Assembly: GCA_017608525.1 (NCBI GenBank)
Contig: JAFCFS010000002.1
Span: forward strand, 1-40,669
Direction: 5' to 3'
DNA: 40,669 nt
DNA from: Candidatus Woesearchaeota archaeon
GTDB lineage: Archaea; Nanobdellota; Nanobdellia; SCGC-AAA011-G17; GW2011-AR17
Shown here: positions 24,546 through 31,904 of the stretch, piece by piece
How the letters are laid out: each line of letters starts with the position of its first letter
Position numbering within the stretch: position 1 is the stretch's first letter
Program-made: the position numbers and the translations under genes
Notes under the pieces: generated by a model
What the model saw: only the letters and a program-made list of their open reading frames with translations
The model's database searches: none
What the model was told of the DNA's origin: nothing

Positions 24546-24976
24546 AAAACGCACAATACGATTTAAGGAAGGCATTCTATTATGTTATTGTAGTTATAAT
24601 AATAGCCATAATTTTTTTTGTTACGGTAGGCGTTTACCATAGATACCAGGCCAAGGTTGTTGAGAAAGTTAAAAATTTAGAAAATGAAATGATAGTTTTT
24701 GAGCTCATTACTTCTCCTCACTGTTTAGCCTATTACGATAGTGAAATTAGAAGAACTTATCCGTCTATTATAGATATGAATAAATTCGACGAAAAAATCT
24801 TCAAGGAAAATTGTATGAAATACATAAAAAAACCATTCGAAGTTAAAATTGGTGAAAAGACTTTGAAATTTGGGAAGTTAACTGATGGTACCACAATAGA
24901 GAAGTATTTTTTTGTTAAAGAAGGGGAAGAAACAAAGTTAAGAAAGGTTGTTTTTAGAATAGAAAATGAAAAATAA
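24542..24976 (+). CDS. Pilin-like anchored protein (144 aa)
   Basis: MKNAQYDLRKAFYYVIVVIIIAIIFFVTVG starts with a short polar stretch and a single helix. The ectodomain includes FELITSPHCLAYYDSEIRRTYPSIIDMNKFDEKIFKENCMKYI, two Cys that could pair, and a C-terminal beta segment. I do not recognise it. The start overlaps the previous gene by four bases and the end overlaps the next by 11, consistent with a tightly coupled operon. Confidence 0.68.
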   Translation: MKNAQYDLRKAFYYVIVVIIIAIIFFVTVGVYHRYQAKVVEKVKNLENEMIVFELITSPHCLAYYDSEIRRTYPSIIDMNKFDEKIFKENCMKYIKKPFEVKIGEKTLKFGKLTDGTTIEKYFFVKEGEETKLRKVVFRIENEK

Positions 24977-25499
24977 AAAAGGGCAAATAGAGGACGTCTT
25001 TGCAGATCTTTTTCCTGCAATGCTTATAATAACAATAGCCCTTTTTATTATTAGTACAGGGAATACTATAAGCAGAGACAAAATTGAAATGGAAATTGAA
25101 GGAACAAACGAATATCCTGTAAAAGTTGATATGCTTACTTTGCTAAGATCTAAAATTAAATTCGAAAACTATGAAGGAACTTTTGCTGAAGCATTAAATG
25201 AAATACTCTTCAATAAAACTAAATTTGTAGGAGAACTTTACACCTATCCCGAAGCAAGATATTGTACCCAAGAAACTAGAAATTTTATTGATAAATTTTT
25301 TTCGGATAAAAAATGGATTATTGAGGCCTATGGCGAATCTGGCGAAAATTTATTTATGTGTACAAGTTATGACTTTGAAGAAAAGCTTCTATACAAAGGG
25401 AAAAAGAAAATAGAGGGGATTATAAAATCTGAAATTAAAATACCAACAAAAAACCCTGACGAAACGATAACAATTGTATTTAGAGGTGTAAGAAGATGA
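24966..25499 (+). CDS. Pilin-like anchored protein (177 aa)
   Basis: MKNKKGQIEDVFADLFPAMLIITIALFIIS carries a Lys-Lys-Gly-Gln start followed by a helix, typical of class III-like signals, although the helix is interrupted by Asp residues near its beginning. The ectodomain has two Cys (ARYCTQE, LFMCTSY) in a potential disulfide. Overlaps both neighbours (11 and 4 bases). Family unknown; minor pilin-like subunit by context. Confidence 0.68.
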   Translation: MKNKKGQIEDVFADLFPAMLIITIALFIISTGNTISRDKIEMEIEGTNEYPVKVDMLTLLRSKIKFENYEGTFAEALNEILFNKTKFVGELYTYPEARYCTQETRNFIDKFFSDKKWIIEAYGESGENLFMCTSYDFEEKLLYKGKKKIEGIIKSEIKIPTKNPDETITIVFRGVRR

Positions 25500-25924
25500 A
25501 AAGGAAATCAACAGTAATATTATTAATAGTTTCTTTTGCTTTTTTAACATCAATGATAATATTTTACTCTACTGCAAATATGCAAATACCTGGAGGGAAA
25601 GAAAAAAAGCATGTTGGAGTTAAAGGGATAGAGGTATTCAAGAGCTATTACCGAGGGGAGGAAATTCTCTATTTTTTAGATTTGGCAGCAAAATATTCTT
25701 ATAACAAAGCAAAAAAATCTGAAAATATTGAAGAAATATTCGAAAATGAGCTATCAAAATACTTAAAAAAAATGAACGAGATTTACGGAACGGATCTAAA
25801 AATAGACGATTTCGATATAGAATTCAAAAAAAATGAAACGATAGGAATCTGCTTAAAAAAAATAACAATATATACTCAGAATTCCGAATATTCTTTTGTT
25901 CCAAATTTTAAAGTAGTGGGATAA
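25496..25924 (+). CDS. Single-pass membrane-anchored protein (142 aa), last gene of the cluster
   Basis: MKRKSTVILLIVSFAFLTSMIIFYSTANMQIPGG: a basic start and a membrane helix lacking the Gly of prepilin signals, so possibly an uncleaved anchor. The rest is helical then beta (EEILYFLDLAAKYSYNKAKK, EFKKNETIGICLKKITIYTQNSEYSFVPNF). No recognised domain. ATGA overlap with the preceding gene. Its end overlaps a convergent gene by 49 bases, an unusually long tail-to-tail overlap. Confidence 0.65.
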   Translation: MKRKSTVILLIVSFAFLTSMIIFYSTANMQIPGGKEKKHVGVKGIEVFKSYYRGEEILYFLDLAAKYSYNKAKKSENIEEIFENELSKYLKKMNEIYGTDLKIDDFDIEFKKNETIGICLKKITIYTQNSEYSFVPNFKVVG

Positions 25925-26133
25925 ACAACAAAATCCTTCTTATTTTCTATAGATTTAATAGATTTTGAACAAATTGAAAAAAGTGCACCAATCAAAATTG
26001 CAGTTAATGCTACCTTTAAGTATTTTCCGATTTTCTTTTCCCTTCTTTTATAATAGAGAAAAACTTCTTCAGCAACTTCGGTATGTTCCTCTATCCTTTC
26101 AATTTCTTTTTTTACCAATTCAGAAAGAGACAT
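25876..26133 (-). CDS. Small membrane protein (85 aa)
   Basis: ATG at 26133, preceded by an AGGTG SD-like element, gives MSLSELVKKEIERIEEHTEVAEEVFLYYKRREKKIGKYLKVALTAILIGALFSI...: a charged helical start, one membrane helix, and a short external or cytoplasmic tail. The ORF-track start at 26148 adds five unlikely residues. Overlaps the upstream coiled-coil gene by 14 bases. Unrecognised. Confidence 0.6.
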   Translation of the reverse strand: MSLSELVKKEIERIEEHTEVAEEVFLYYKRREKKIGKYLKVALTAILIGALFSICSKSIKSIENKKDFVVYPTTLKFGTKEYSEF

Positions 26134-26923
26134 CCTTCCACACCTCAAATTTTTTCTTTAAACACTTAAATTGTTCAATACATTTTTCTACCTGTTTTGA
26201 ATAAACCGCCCTCGAAAATTCCCTTTCTATTTTTTCTCTTTCCTTCTGCAATTTTTCTATTTTCCCAAAGGAGCATTCCTCTATTTTCTTCTGAAGTCCA
26301 GAAATTTTCATAGCTAAATTACATAAAGGCCCAATTAAATTTATATTTCCGTTGTAAAGATTGTTGCACTTGTCAAAGTCTTTATATAAACTAAAATATA
26401 TTTTGTTTAATTTTTCAACGCTTTCTTTTGTTGGCTCATTCGAGAATATTTCACTAACCGCAAATTCTTTTGAGGAAATCCTTTTTCTCAGTATAGACAA
26501 TTCTTTCTTAGATTCTTTAACATCTTTTTTGTTTTTTAAAAAGAGCTCTATTTTCTCCATTAGCCTTTCAACTTTTTTAAGTCCTTTATTGTATTTTAGC
26601 AAGATGAATTTATTTTTCAAATCAGAAAGCCGGCAATAATACTTAAGGAACCTCTTCTCTTTAAAAAATATTATTCTTTCAACCTTCTTTTTTATTGTTT
26701 TATATTCATTTTCAAGTTTAATAATCTCTTCGTTTAGCTTTCTTTCTATTAAGTTATAAACTTCTTTTAAGAGTTCTTCATTTTTGCATCTCTCTTTCAA
26801 AAGCATGTCTTTTAATTCAAGGTAATCTTCTATGTCCTCATCTTCGAGTTTCTTTTTTGTTAGTATCTTTGCTTTTAGTTTTTGTATTTCTCCTTCTTTT
26901 AATATTTCTTCCAGACTTTCCAT
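26120..26923 (-). CDS. Coiled-coil protein, unknown
   Basis: 267 residues, almost entirely charged helix with heptad-like stretches (KLKAKILTKKKLEDEDIEDYLELKDMLLKERCKNEELLKEVYNLIERKLNEEI). No membrane helix, no catalytic motif. ATG at 26923 follows a GGGGG stretch about 10 bases upstream. Its start lies 86 bases inside the upstream gene. A cytosolic structural or scaffold role near the pilus-like cluster is speculative. Confidence 0.65.
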   Translation of the reverse strand: MESLEEILKEGEIQKLKAKILTKKKLEDEDIEDYLELKDMLLKERCKNEELLKEVYNLIERKLNEEIIKLENEYKTIKKKVERIIFFKEKRFLKYYCRLSDLKNKFILLKYNKGLKKVERLMEKIELFLKNKKDVKESKKELSILRKRISSKEFAVSEIFSNEPTKESVEKLNKIYFSLYKDFDKCNNLYNGNINLIGPLCNLAMKISGLQKKIEECSFGKIEKLQKEREKIEREFSRAVYSKQVEKCIEQFKCLKKKFEVWKDVSF

Positions 26924-27251
26924 TGTTGAGCCCCCTTAAGTATTTTAGTATCAGTTTGTATTCTTTCCTTTTGTATTCCTTTATGTAACGATTTCTTTTT
27001 ACTATATTTAAAAGTAGAATAAGGTCTTCCCTTCTTTCTTCAACTTTCCCAAGGTAGTTGTAATAGATTGAAAAAATCTTAATTCTCTCTTCCCATTTCC
27101 ATACTCTTTTAAACCCCAAATAATAGTCGCCAGCAAGAACTCTGGCAGCATCACAAATTAATCTATCAAAGATATCTCCATTTGCTTTTTCATTGTAAAA
27201 ATTTCTAATGCTGTTTTTATAAGAGTTTTCTAAAAGGTTGTCCAAGCACAT
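26838..27251 (-). CDS. Small helical protein with basic tail, overlapping the next gene
   Basis: 137 residues: a helical core (NSYKNSIRNFYNEKANGDIFDRLICDAARVLAGDYYLGFKRVWKWEERIKIFSIYYNYLG) and a highly basic tail (GKSGRNIKRRRNTKTKSKDTNKKETRR). The tail is read from the 86 bases that also encode the start of the next gene in another frame. ATG at 27251 is about 24 nt from a TATA-like TTTATTTATTA. Family unknown. The long overlap is odd (see findings). Confidence 0.6.
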   Translation of the reverse strand: MCLDNLLENSYKNSIRNFYNEKANGDIFDRLICDAARVLAGDYYLGFKRVWKWEERIKIFSIYYNYLGKVEERREDLILLLNIVKRNRYIKEYKRKEYKLILKYLRGLNNGKSGRNIKRRRNTKTKSKDTNKKETRR

Positions 27252-27265
27252 AAAAAAACTCTGGC

Positions 27266-27280
27266 AAATTTTATTTATTA
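27266..27280 (-). promoter_or_regulatory. TATA-like promoter of the 27251-25876 gene set
   Basis: On the minus strand, TAATAAATAAAATTT is centred about 24 nt before the ATG at 27251, at leaderless spacing. Confidence 0.5.
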
Positions 27281-27308
27281 CAATTCCCCATAGTTTTTCG
27301 AAAAATTT

Positions 27309-28037
27309 TCAGAAGAAAGAAACGCCTAAAAATTCTTGGAGCTTTGATTTCCTAAATACTTCAGCATAGGGAGGAAGCCTTTTCTTTTTCCCATAACCGC
27401 CAATTCCTTGTTCAGCAACGATAACGCTTCTGAGAGCACTAAGTGATTTCGCAGCAACATCGTACCTGTTCCTTTTTATTTGTGATTTATGGGCCAATAT
27501 AGCTTTAAGCTTTTTTTCCATAATACTCTCTGGAAAATAAAAAGAAAGATTGTATTCGTTATTTGCAAACAATCTCCATAAGCTTTCGTATTCCCATAGA
27601 TCTATATTTCCTCTATAATTTTGAAGAGCCCTTTTTAAAATTTCGACGGAAGTTTTATGTGTTGGATGAAGATCTTTTCTGTGCGGTAAAATGATTATTT
27701 TTGGCTTAATTTTCGACAATTCATCAGAGACCTTTTTTACATCACGGATTGAAAAAATTCCCCTGTCATAAAAATCTAATCTTAAAAATAGTTGATTTAC
27801 TTTCAAAATTTTACACTCCTCCATGCACTCTTTTTCACGTATTTTTATTTTTTCAATTTTTGGCTTATTTCCTTCAACACCCCTATATCCAGTTGTCATA
27901 ACAAAATTGTATACCTTATTTTTTTCTGAAAGAATCGATATTGTTCCACCAACAGAAATAGCCATATCATCTGGATGCGGAGAGATAACAACAATCTTCT
28001 TCCTTTTTGGAGCGTTTTCTTTAAAAAATATTTTCAT
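27309..28037 (-). CDS. PIG-L/LmbE-family zinc deacetylase
   Basis: Zinc-dependent N-deacetylase of the GlcNAc-PI/LmbE family, which removes acetyl groups from N-acetylglucosaminyl lipids, chitobiose or sugar-containing metabolites. The PHPDD motif (His21, Asp23, Asp24) and HPTHKTS with two further His are intact. Its 242-residue length fits. Substrate unknown: in archaea it could act on glycans, phosphoinositide-like lipids or chitin-derived sugars. ATG at 28037 has a TATA-like AATATAAAC about 25 nt upstream. No neighbouring sugar genes to refine this. Confidence 0.88.
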   Translation of the reverse strand: MKIFFKENAPKRKKIVVISPHPDDMAISVGGTISILSEKNKVYNFVMTTGYRGVEGNKPKIEKIKIREKECMEECKILKVNQLFLRLDFYDRGIFSIRDVKKVSDELSKIKPKIIILPHRKDLHPTHKTSVEILKRALQNYRGNIDLWEYESLWRLFANNEYNLSFYFPESIMEKKLKAILAHKSQIKRNRYDVAAKSLSALRSVIVAEQGIGGYGKKKRLPPYAEVFRKSKLQEFLGVSFF

Positions 28038-28088
28038 ACTTTTTAATAGTCTTTCTTTGTTTATATTCCTTTTTGAAATTTAGAAAAA

Positions 28089-28097
28089 ATTTATAAA
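28089..28097 (+). promoter_or_regulatory. TATA-like promoter of the H/ACA-like RNA
   Basis: TTTATAAAC sits about 25-30 nt before the predicted 5' end of the guide RNA at 28119, and no ORF starts downstream of it on this strand. This supports independent transcription of the RNA. Confidence 0.6.
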
Positions 28098-28118
28098 CAT
28101 TTAATAGGTTCCTAAATA

Positions 28119-28191
28119 TGCCCGGTCGGTGTAGGCATTATAAACTGGCAGGAATGCTGGTTATGAATAATGCTATCATAGCCGGGCAACA
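28119..28191 (+). ncRNA. Probable H/ACA box pseudouridylation guide RNA
   Basis: A single hairpin folds by hand. A lower stem of eight pairs joins TGCCCGGT (28119-28126) to GCCGGGCA (28181-28188). Above it is an open pocket (5' side CGGTGTA, 3' side ATCATA) and an upper stem GGCATTAT/ATAATGCT. A kink-turn-like region follows (ATGA opposite AA), then a short stem with loop AGGAAT. An ACA box (28189-28191) follows the lower stem at once, and it is 14 nt from the base of the upper stem, the spacing rule for archaeal H/ACA RNAs. By the usual rule the target would resemble UAUGAU-(U)N-UACACCG. The 3' end overlaps the tail of the convergent zinc-ribbon gene. Confidence 0.68.
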
Positions 28192-28481
28192 CTTTGCTTC
28201 TTTGAAATTCTATAACAATCCAAGGAGAATAAGATTATTAAAATTGGTAATGCTTTTCCTCCAGTTATTCCGCAAATAATCAAAAATGCCCACAAACAAA
28301 CTAAACTTCTTAAATACCTCCTTAGATAAATGTACCCAAATGGCCCAAAGATTAGTCCAAGAAGTGCAGCCAACCAGGGTTTTGTTTTTTTTGTATGGTC
28401 TTTAAGCTTCGCTCCACAATATGCACAAAAATTATCCCCTTCGTCAACCTTAGAACCGCATTTTTGACAGTAATTTACCAT
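28176..28481 (-). CDS. Zinc-ribbon membrane protein
   Basis: 101 residues. An N-terminal zinc ribbon CQKCGSKVDEGDNFCAYCGA (four Cys) precedes two or three hydrophobic helices (WLAALLGLIFGPFGYIYL, SLVCLWAFLIICGI, ALPILIILFSL). This zinc_ribbon_2 plus membrane layout is common in archaea and bacteria, with unknown function. The start overlaps the end of the upstream HerA-like gene by seven bases. The final codons overlap the guide RNA on the other strand. Confidence 0.78.
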   Translation of the reverse strand: MVNYCQKCGSKVDEGDNFCAYCGAKLKDHTKKTKPWLAALLGLIFGPFGYIYLRRYLRSLVCLWAFLIICGITGGKALPILIILFSLDCYRISKKQSVARL

Positions 28482-30466
28482 TTTAATTCTTTTCCGTTAA
28501 TAGCGCTCAATTTTAATGTCCTCCTTTTCTTACCGACGTAATAAATTTCATAAAATGGATAGTATATTTTTGAGCATCCGATAACTGAAAAACCATACCA
28601 GCCCTGAATAAATCTTTGAATATCGCTATTTTTGATTTTCGCTTTAATGATTTCTCCTTTTAGACAGCTGAATGTTTCTATTTTGGAATCTGCCTTTTTA
28701 ATTTTGGGTATTTTGAAACTTACTGCCAAATCCCATATGTTTGCTCTCCCAGCTTTCCCCGTCCTTATTATTAGGCCTTTCTTCATCAATCCATTTACCA
28801 ATTTATTAACAAAATTCTCTGTAATTTTTAATCTTTCAGCCAATTCCGCATTTGTTAACCTTCCTTTTTTTGACAGCTCCTTTACAACGGAAAGCTCTCT
28901 TTCAGTTAGTCCGATTAGTTTTCCAGAATTGAATTCTTTTTGCGAATCTCCTTTCAATCTAATTATGTTTCCATTTAGCCCATTAAACAATAAACACCTT
29001 TTTTCCAATGCTTCACCAAATAATCTCCTTTTTTTCTTCACAACATCAAATTTAAGGACAGGAAGAAGCTTTAATTTTATCGATTCTATTTTTTCTTTTT
29101 CCGGACCGAAAATAACAAATAATCTCCTTTTTCTTTTTTCAGCAATCTTTCCAATTTCTTTCAGATCTAATTTTGTTTTTATCGTTTCGAATCCTTCTTT
29201 TTTTGGTTTAAGTTCTTTGCCTTTTTTCTTTATATTGTATTCTCCTTTGAATCTTTCCATAAGTTTCTTTACTTCGTCCTCCATAAGTGTCCTGTGTTCA
29301 GTCATCAGCCACCTTACCTTAATTTCTTTTACTTTTTTGTAAGCATCCGGTGAAAATACTAAAAATTCTCCAGGTTTGAGCTTTGGCAGTTTTTCAAACA
29401 TTTTTTTAGTGGAGAGAGATTTTAGTGCAATTGAAACTTTTTTTATGTCCTGTCTTGTTGTTAATCTTCCAATTGCCCATGTTCCGAATTGGGAAAATGC
29501 CTTATAATCAATATCTCCTGGATTTTGTGTTCCAACTATGCAGCCGATTCCATACTTTCTTGCCTGTTTAAAAATCAGCTTTAGTATCTCTTTTGTTACC
29601 GGCTTTTCGGCACCAGCTGGAATGAATGGAGAAATTTCATCAATCATAAAAATGGCTTGAAGTTTTTTTGAAGGATTCTCAAGCATCCATTGATAAAGCT
29701 GTGTTGCTAGTATGGAAAGAAAGAACATCTTTTCTTCTGAAGATTTTAGCGAATTTAGATATATTATGCTTATCTGTGTTTTTCCCTTTCCTTTCCCTAG
29801 AAGTAAATTTATATCAAGTGGAACACCATACTGGAAAATTAGGCTTTTTTCTCCAATAGTTAGGTATTTCAATTTTTTTGCCAACTGAAGCATTTCTTTT
29901 TTCTCAAAAAAAACTTCCCCCTCATTTTTGACATCTTCTGGGAGGCTTAAAACAAGATTAGACAAATCCTCGAAACTATTCAAATTAATACTTTTTTCAG
30001 CGCAGTGTTTTAGAATCAAATACAGTATTGCTTGCGCATTTTTTCCTTTGTCACTTTTTAAATCGTAGCCTAAAATTTTCACTATAGAATTAGAAATTTG
30101 TGTGAGTATCCCGATGAGCTCTTCTTTACCAAATTTCTTTTTCGACAATCTTAAAGGGTTTATACATATCGGTATGCCTTTTGACGATGCAGGAGTAAAA
30201 ATAACAACTTTAACGTATTTTTTAAATTTTTTTAGCTTCTCTATGTTCAAATTTTTCTTTTCAGCTTCTTTATCTGAAATAGGAATTGCAAGACTTGCTA
30301 AATCTCCCTGAGGATCTATTAGTATGGAGGGAATTCCATTTGTTGCAGCTTCTTCAATCAAAACTTTTCCCAAAACAGTTTTTCCAGAACCAGTACTACC
30401 CAAAACAATTAAATGTTTTTTTAGTAGCTCAAGTGGGAAATCTATATTGCCGATGTTTGCTTCCAT
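28475..30466 (-). CDS. HerA/VirB4-like ATPase with C-terminal winged helix
   Basis: FtsK/HerA-superfamily NTPase. Walker A GSTGSGKT (residues 23-30), LIDPQGDLASL, Walker B IFMIDEIS, and VGTQNPGDIDYKAFSQFGTW, which includes the sensor-like Gln, are recognisable. A winged-helix DNA-binding segment (SVVKELSKKGRLTNAELAERLKITENFVNKL) follows, and then an unknown domain. Such proteins pump or translocate DNA or polypeptides. No NurA or HAS-barrel is seen, so it is not a standard HerA; it is similar to archaeal DUF87 ATPases of unknown role. TATA-like AAATTTATATA lies about 26 nt before the ATG. Confidence 0.85.
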   Translation of the reverse strand: MEANIGNIDFPLELLKKHLIVLGSTGSGKTVLGKVLIEEAATNGIPSILIDPQGDLASLAIPISDKEAEKKNLNIEKLKKFKKYVKVVIFTPASSKGIPICINPLRLSKKKFGKEELIGILTQISNSIVKILGYDLKSDKGKNAQAILYLILKHCAEKSINLNSFEDLSNLVLSLPEDVKNEGEVFFEKKEMLQLAKKLKYLTIGEKSLIFQYGVPLDINLLLGKGKGKTQISIIYLNSLKSSEEKMFFLSILATQLYQWMLENPSKKLQAIFMIDEISPFIPAGAEKPVTKEILKLIFKQARKYGIGCIVGTQNPGDIDYKAFSQFGTWAIGRLTTRQDIKKVSIALKSLSTKKMFEKLPKLKPGEFLVFSPDAYKKVKEIKVRWLMTEHRTLMEDEVKKLMERFKGEYNIKKKGKELKPKKEGFETIKTKLDLKEIGKIAEKRKRRLFVIFGPEKEKIESIKLKLLPVLKFDVVKKKRRLFGEALEKRCLLFNGLNGNIIRLKGDSQKEFNSGKLIGLTERELSVVKELSKKGRLTNAELAERLKITENFVNKLVNGLMKKGLIIRTGKAGRANIWDLAVSFKIPKIKKADSKIETFSCLKGEIIKAKIKNSDIQRFIQGWYGFSVIGCSKIYYPFYEIYYVGKKRRTLKLSAINGKELKW

Positions 30467-30483
30467 ATTTTAGTTTTTTATTT

Positions 30484-30500
30484 AAAAATATATAAATTTA
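30484..30500 (-). promoter_or_regulatory. TATA-like promoter of the HerA-like ATPase gene
   Basis: On the minus strand, an AAATTTATATATTTTTA run is centred about 26 nt before the ATG at 30466. Confidence 0.55.
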
Positions 30501-30680
30501 GCTTTTACCGCTTTCTTTAGTTCTTTTTCCAAATTTATCCCATATATCTCTAAAATTTTTTGGCCAATTGATTATTATACTTTTTAAAAAACTTATCAAA
30601 AGCACGATTATAGATTTAACCAATTTTAAAAGCCATCCCAATACTATTGTTGCTAGACTTTTTGGCTTTTTCTCTTCCAT
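30498..30680 (-). CDS. Small single-pass protein (60 aa)
   Basis: The ORF-track start at 30773 is inside the previous gene; ATG at 30680 fits better, 20 bases after its stop. MEEKKPKSLATIVLGWLLKLVKSIIVLLISFLKSIIINWPKNFRDIWDKFGKRTKESGKS has a basic start, one long hydrophobic helix and a basic tail. No SD seen. It is the last of a four-gene surface set and is unrecognised. Confidence 0.6.
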   Translation of the reverse strand: MEEKKPKSLATIVLGWLLKLVKSIIVLLISFLKSIIINWPKNFRDIWDKFGKRTKESGKS

Positions 30681-30700
30681 TTTAAAATAAAAAAGAAAAA

Positions 30701-31639
30701 TTAGTGTCTTGAAGTTCTTCCTAATAGATAAGCTATCACCAATACTATTACTGCTATCGCTACAACAATCCATACTGTTGGTATCTTCATTCCTCCAACA
30801 TCTATAACTTCTGAAGCTTTACACGTCGTTTTTCCTTCAGGACAGGCAGGCTCTTTCATATCTTTAACAAAAGGCAATGTTTTCTCTAATCTTATTTCTC
30901 TATAATCCGAATCTTTCAGTTCTTCTTCAGTTACATATTCTCCATTCATCAAGAGATATTTCCTAACAGTTTCAACTGGTTTTATAACTGTCTTTGTTCC
31001 CTCTACTAATAAAGTTGCATTGTCTTCGTTCGCTTCTTTTAGTGTTATTTCAAGTTCTTTTTTTATTATTTTTGAACCAACTTCAACAGTTTCACTTTCT
31101 CCGTCTATTTCTATTTCGGCCTTTGCAGGTTGTGCTTCTGTTTCATTTGTTGCTTCTGTTTCTGGTGTGTAACTTTTTAAAACAAATGTATGCCCTTCAA
31201 AATCCGTTCCTAAATTTGTTATAGTTATTGTCTCGCTGAATTCGACAGTCTTTTCTTCTTCACCAATGCTTTCCTCTTTAAATGGAATGTATTTAATGGT
31301 GCATCCTCCTTGCTTGTCACCTGGAGTTTCAGATTCAAGTACTAATATCAATGATTTGTAACTGGGTCCTTTGTCGATAACGAACTTTGGGCTTACATAT
31401 TGTGCTTTTCCAGCCCCCACACCTTCTGATGAACTGACAATAACATCATCGGGGCTTGAGCACCATAAGAAACCCAATATTTTATGAGTTGTATCTGTAT
31501 TAACAACATCAAAAATTAGCTGAGCTGCTTTCTTTCCTGCTATCCCTGGATTTGTTCTTGTCATTTTTACTGACACTTGAGCAAATGCAACACTAGTTAA
31601 CAACACCGCTACTAGTAAAAATATGGCAATCTTTTTCAT
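30701..31639 (-). CDS. Secreted beta-rich protein with C-terminal membrane anchor
   Basis: 312 residues. A Sec signal peptide (MKKIAIFLLVAVLLTSVAFA) precedes a beta-rich ectodomain with repeated Glu/Thr stretches (ETEATNETEAQPAKAEIEIDGESETVEVG) and a Cys pair, then a C-terminal helix (TVWIVVAIAVIVLVIAYLLG) and RTSRH tail. It faces outside with its C-terminus cytoplasmic. A GGAGGTGA SD at 31643-31650 precedes the ATG, and a TATA-like TTTATAAAAATAAAT lies upstream, so this gene seems well expressed. Function unknown; a surface scaffold is plausible. Confidence 0.75.
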   Translation of the reverse strand: MKKIAIFLLVAVLLTSVAFAQVSVKMTRTNPGIAGKKAAQLIFDVVNTDTTHKILGFLWCSSPDDVIVSSSEGVGAGKAQYVSPKFVIDKGPSYKSLILVLESETPGDKQGGCTIKYIPFKEESIGEEEKTVEFSETITITNLGTDFEGHTFVLKSYTPETEATNETEAQPAKAEIEIDGESETVEVGSKIIKKELEITLKEANEDNATLLVEGTKTVIKPVETVRKYLLMNGEYVTEEELKDSDYREIRLEKTLPFVKDMKEPACPEGKTTCKASEVIDVGGMKIPTVWIVVAIAVIVLVIAYLLGRTSRH

Positions 31640-31642
31640 TTT

Positions 31643-31650
31643 TCACCTCC
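31643..31650 (-). promoter_or_regulatory. Strong Shine-Dalgarno site of the 31639 gene
   Basis: GGAGGTGA, complementary to the archaeal 16S 3' end, is five bases before the ATG at 31639. A TATA-like box precedes it around 31668-31682. Confidence 0.6.
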
Positions 31651-31685
31651 ATTCTAAATTAAGATATTTATTTTTATAAATTTAT

Positions 31686-31904
31686 TTATCTTCTGGCGAT
31701 CATTGTTCCTACAAAAGCTAACAAAATAAACACAATAAGGATAAACAAGAAAAAAATAATAAAGCCTTTTAAAAAATTTGATATTTTCTTCATTCTTTGT
31801 TTTTCAAATGGTGTCTTCAATTTTTTATCTACTCTAGCACCACATTCTGGACAAAAAATGTCATCTTCATCAAGTTTTGTTCCGCATGTAGGGCATATTT
31901 TCAT
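31686..31904 (-). CDS. Zinc-ribbon single-pass membrane protein (72 aa)
   Basis: N-terminal zinc ribbon CPTCGTKLDEDDIFCPECGARV followed by a helix FIIFFLFILIVFILLAFVG. The start overlaps the Cys-rich upstream gene by ATGA. Resembles the zinc-ribbon membrane protein at 28176-28481 and the C-terminal ribbon of its upstream neighbour, suggesting a shared cytoplasmic partner (inference). Confidence 0.75.
   Translation of the reverse strand: MKICPTCGTKLDEDDIFCPECGARVDKKLKTPFEKQRMKKISNFLKGFIIFFLFILIVFILLAFVGTMIARR

Noticed and set aside
10790-25924. A complete archaellum operon
   Set aside because: No archaellin and no recognisable FlaH or FlaG/F sequence. Only motor ATPase and platform types match; the other genes do not.
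28119-28191. Possible tRNA (7-8 bp acceptor-like stem with a cloverleaf-sized length)
   Set aside because: No T-loop GTTCGA-like sequence, no clear D and anticodon arms, and one long hairpin explains the sequence better. It was called as an H/ACA-like RNA instead.
28632-29342. 236-residue plus-strand ORF opposite the HerA-like gene
   Set aside because: Antisense to a well-supported ATPase gene; Ser/Phe/Leu-rich composition of a shadow frame; no domain seen.
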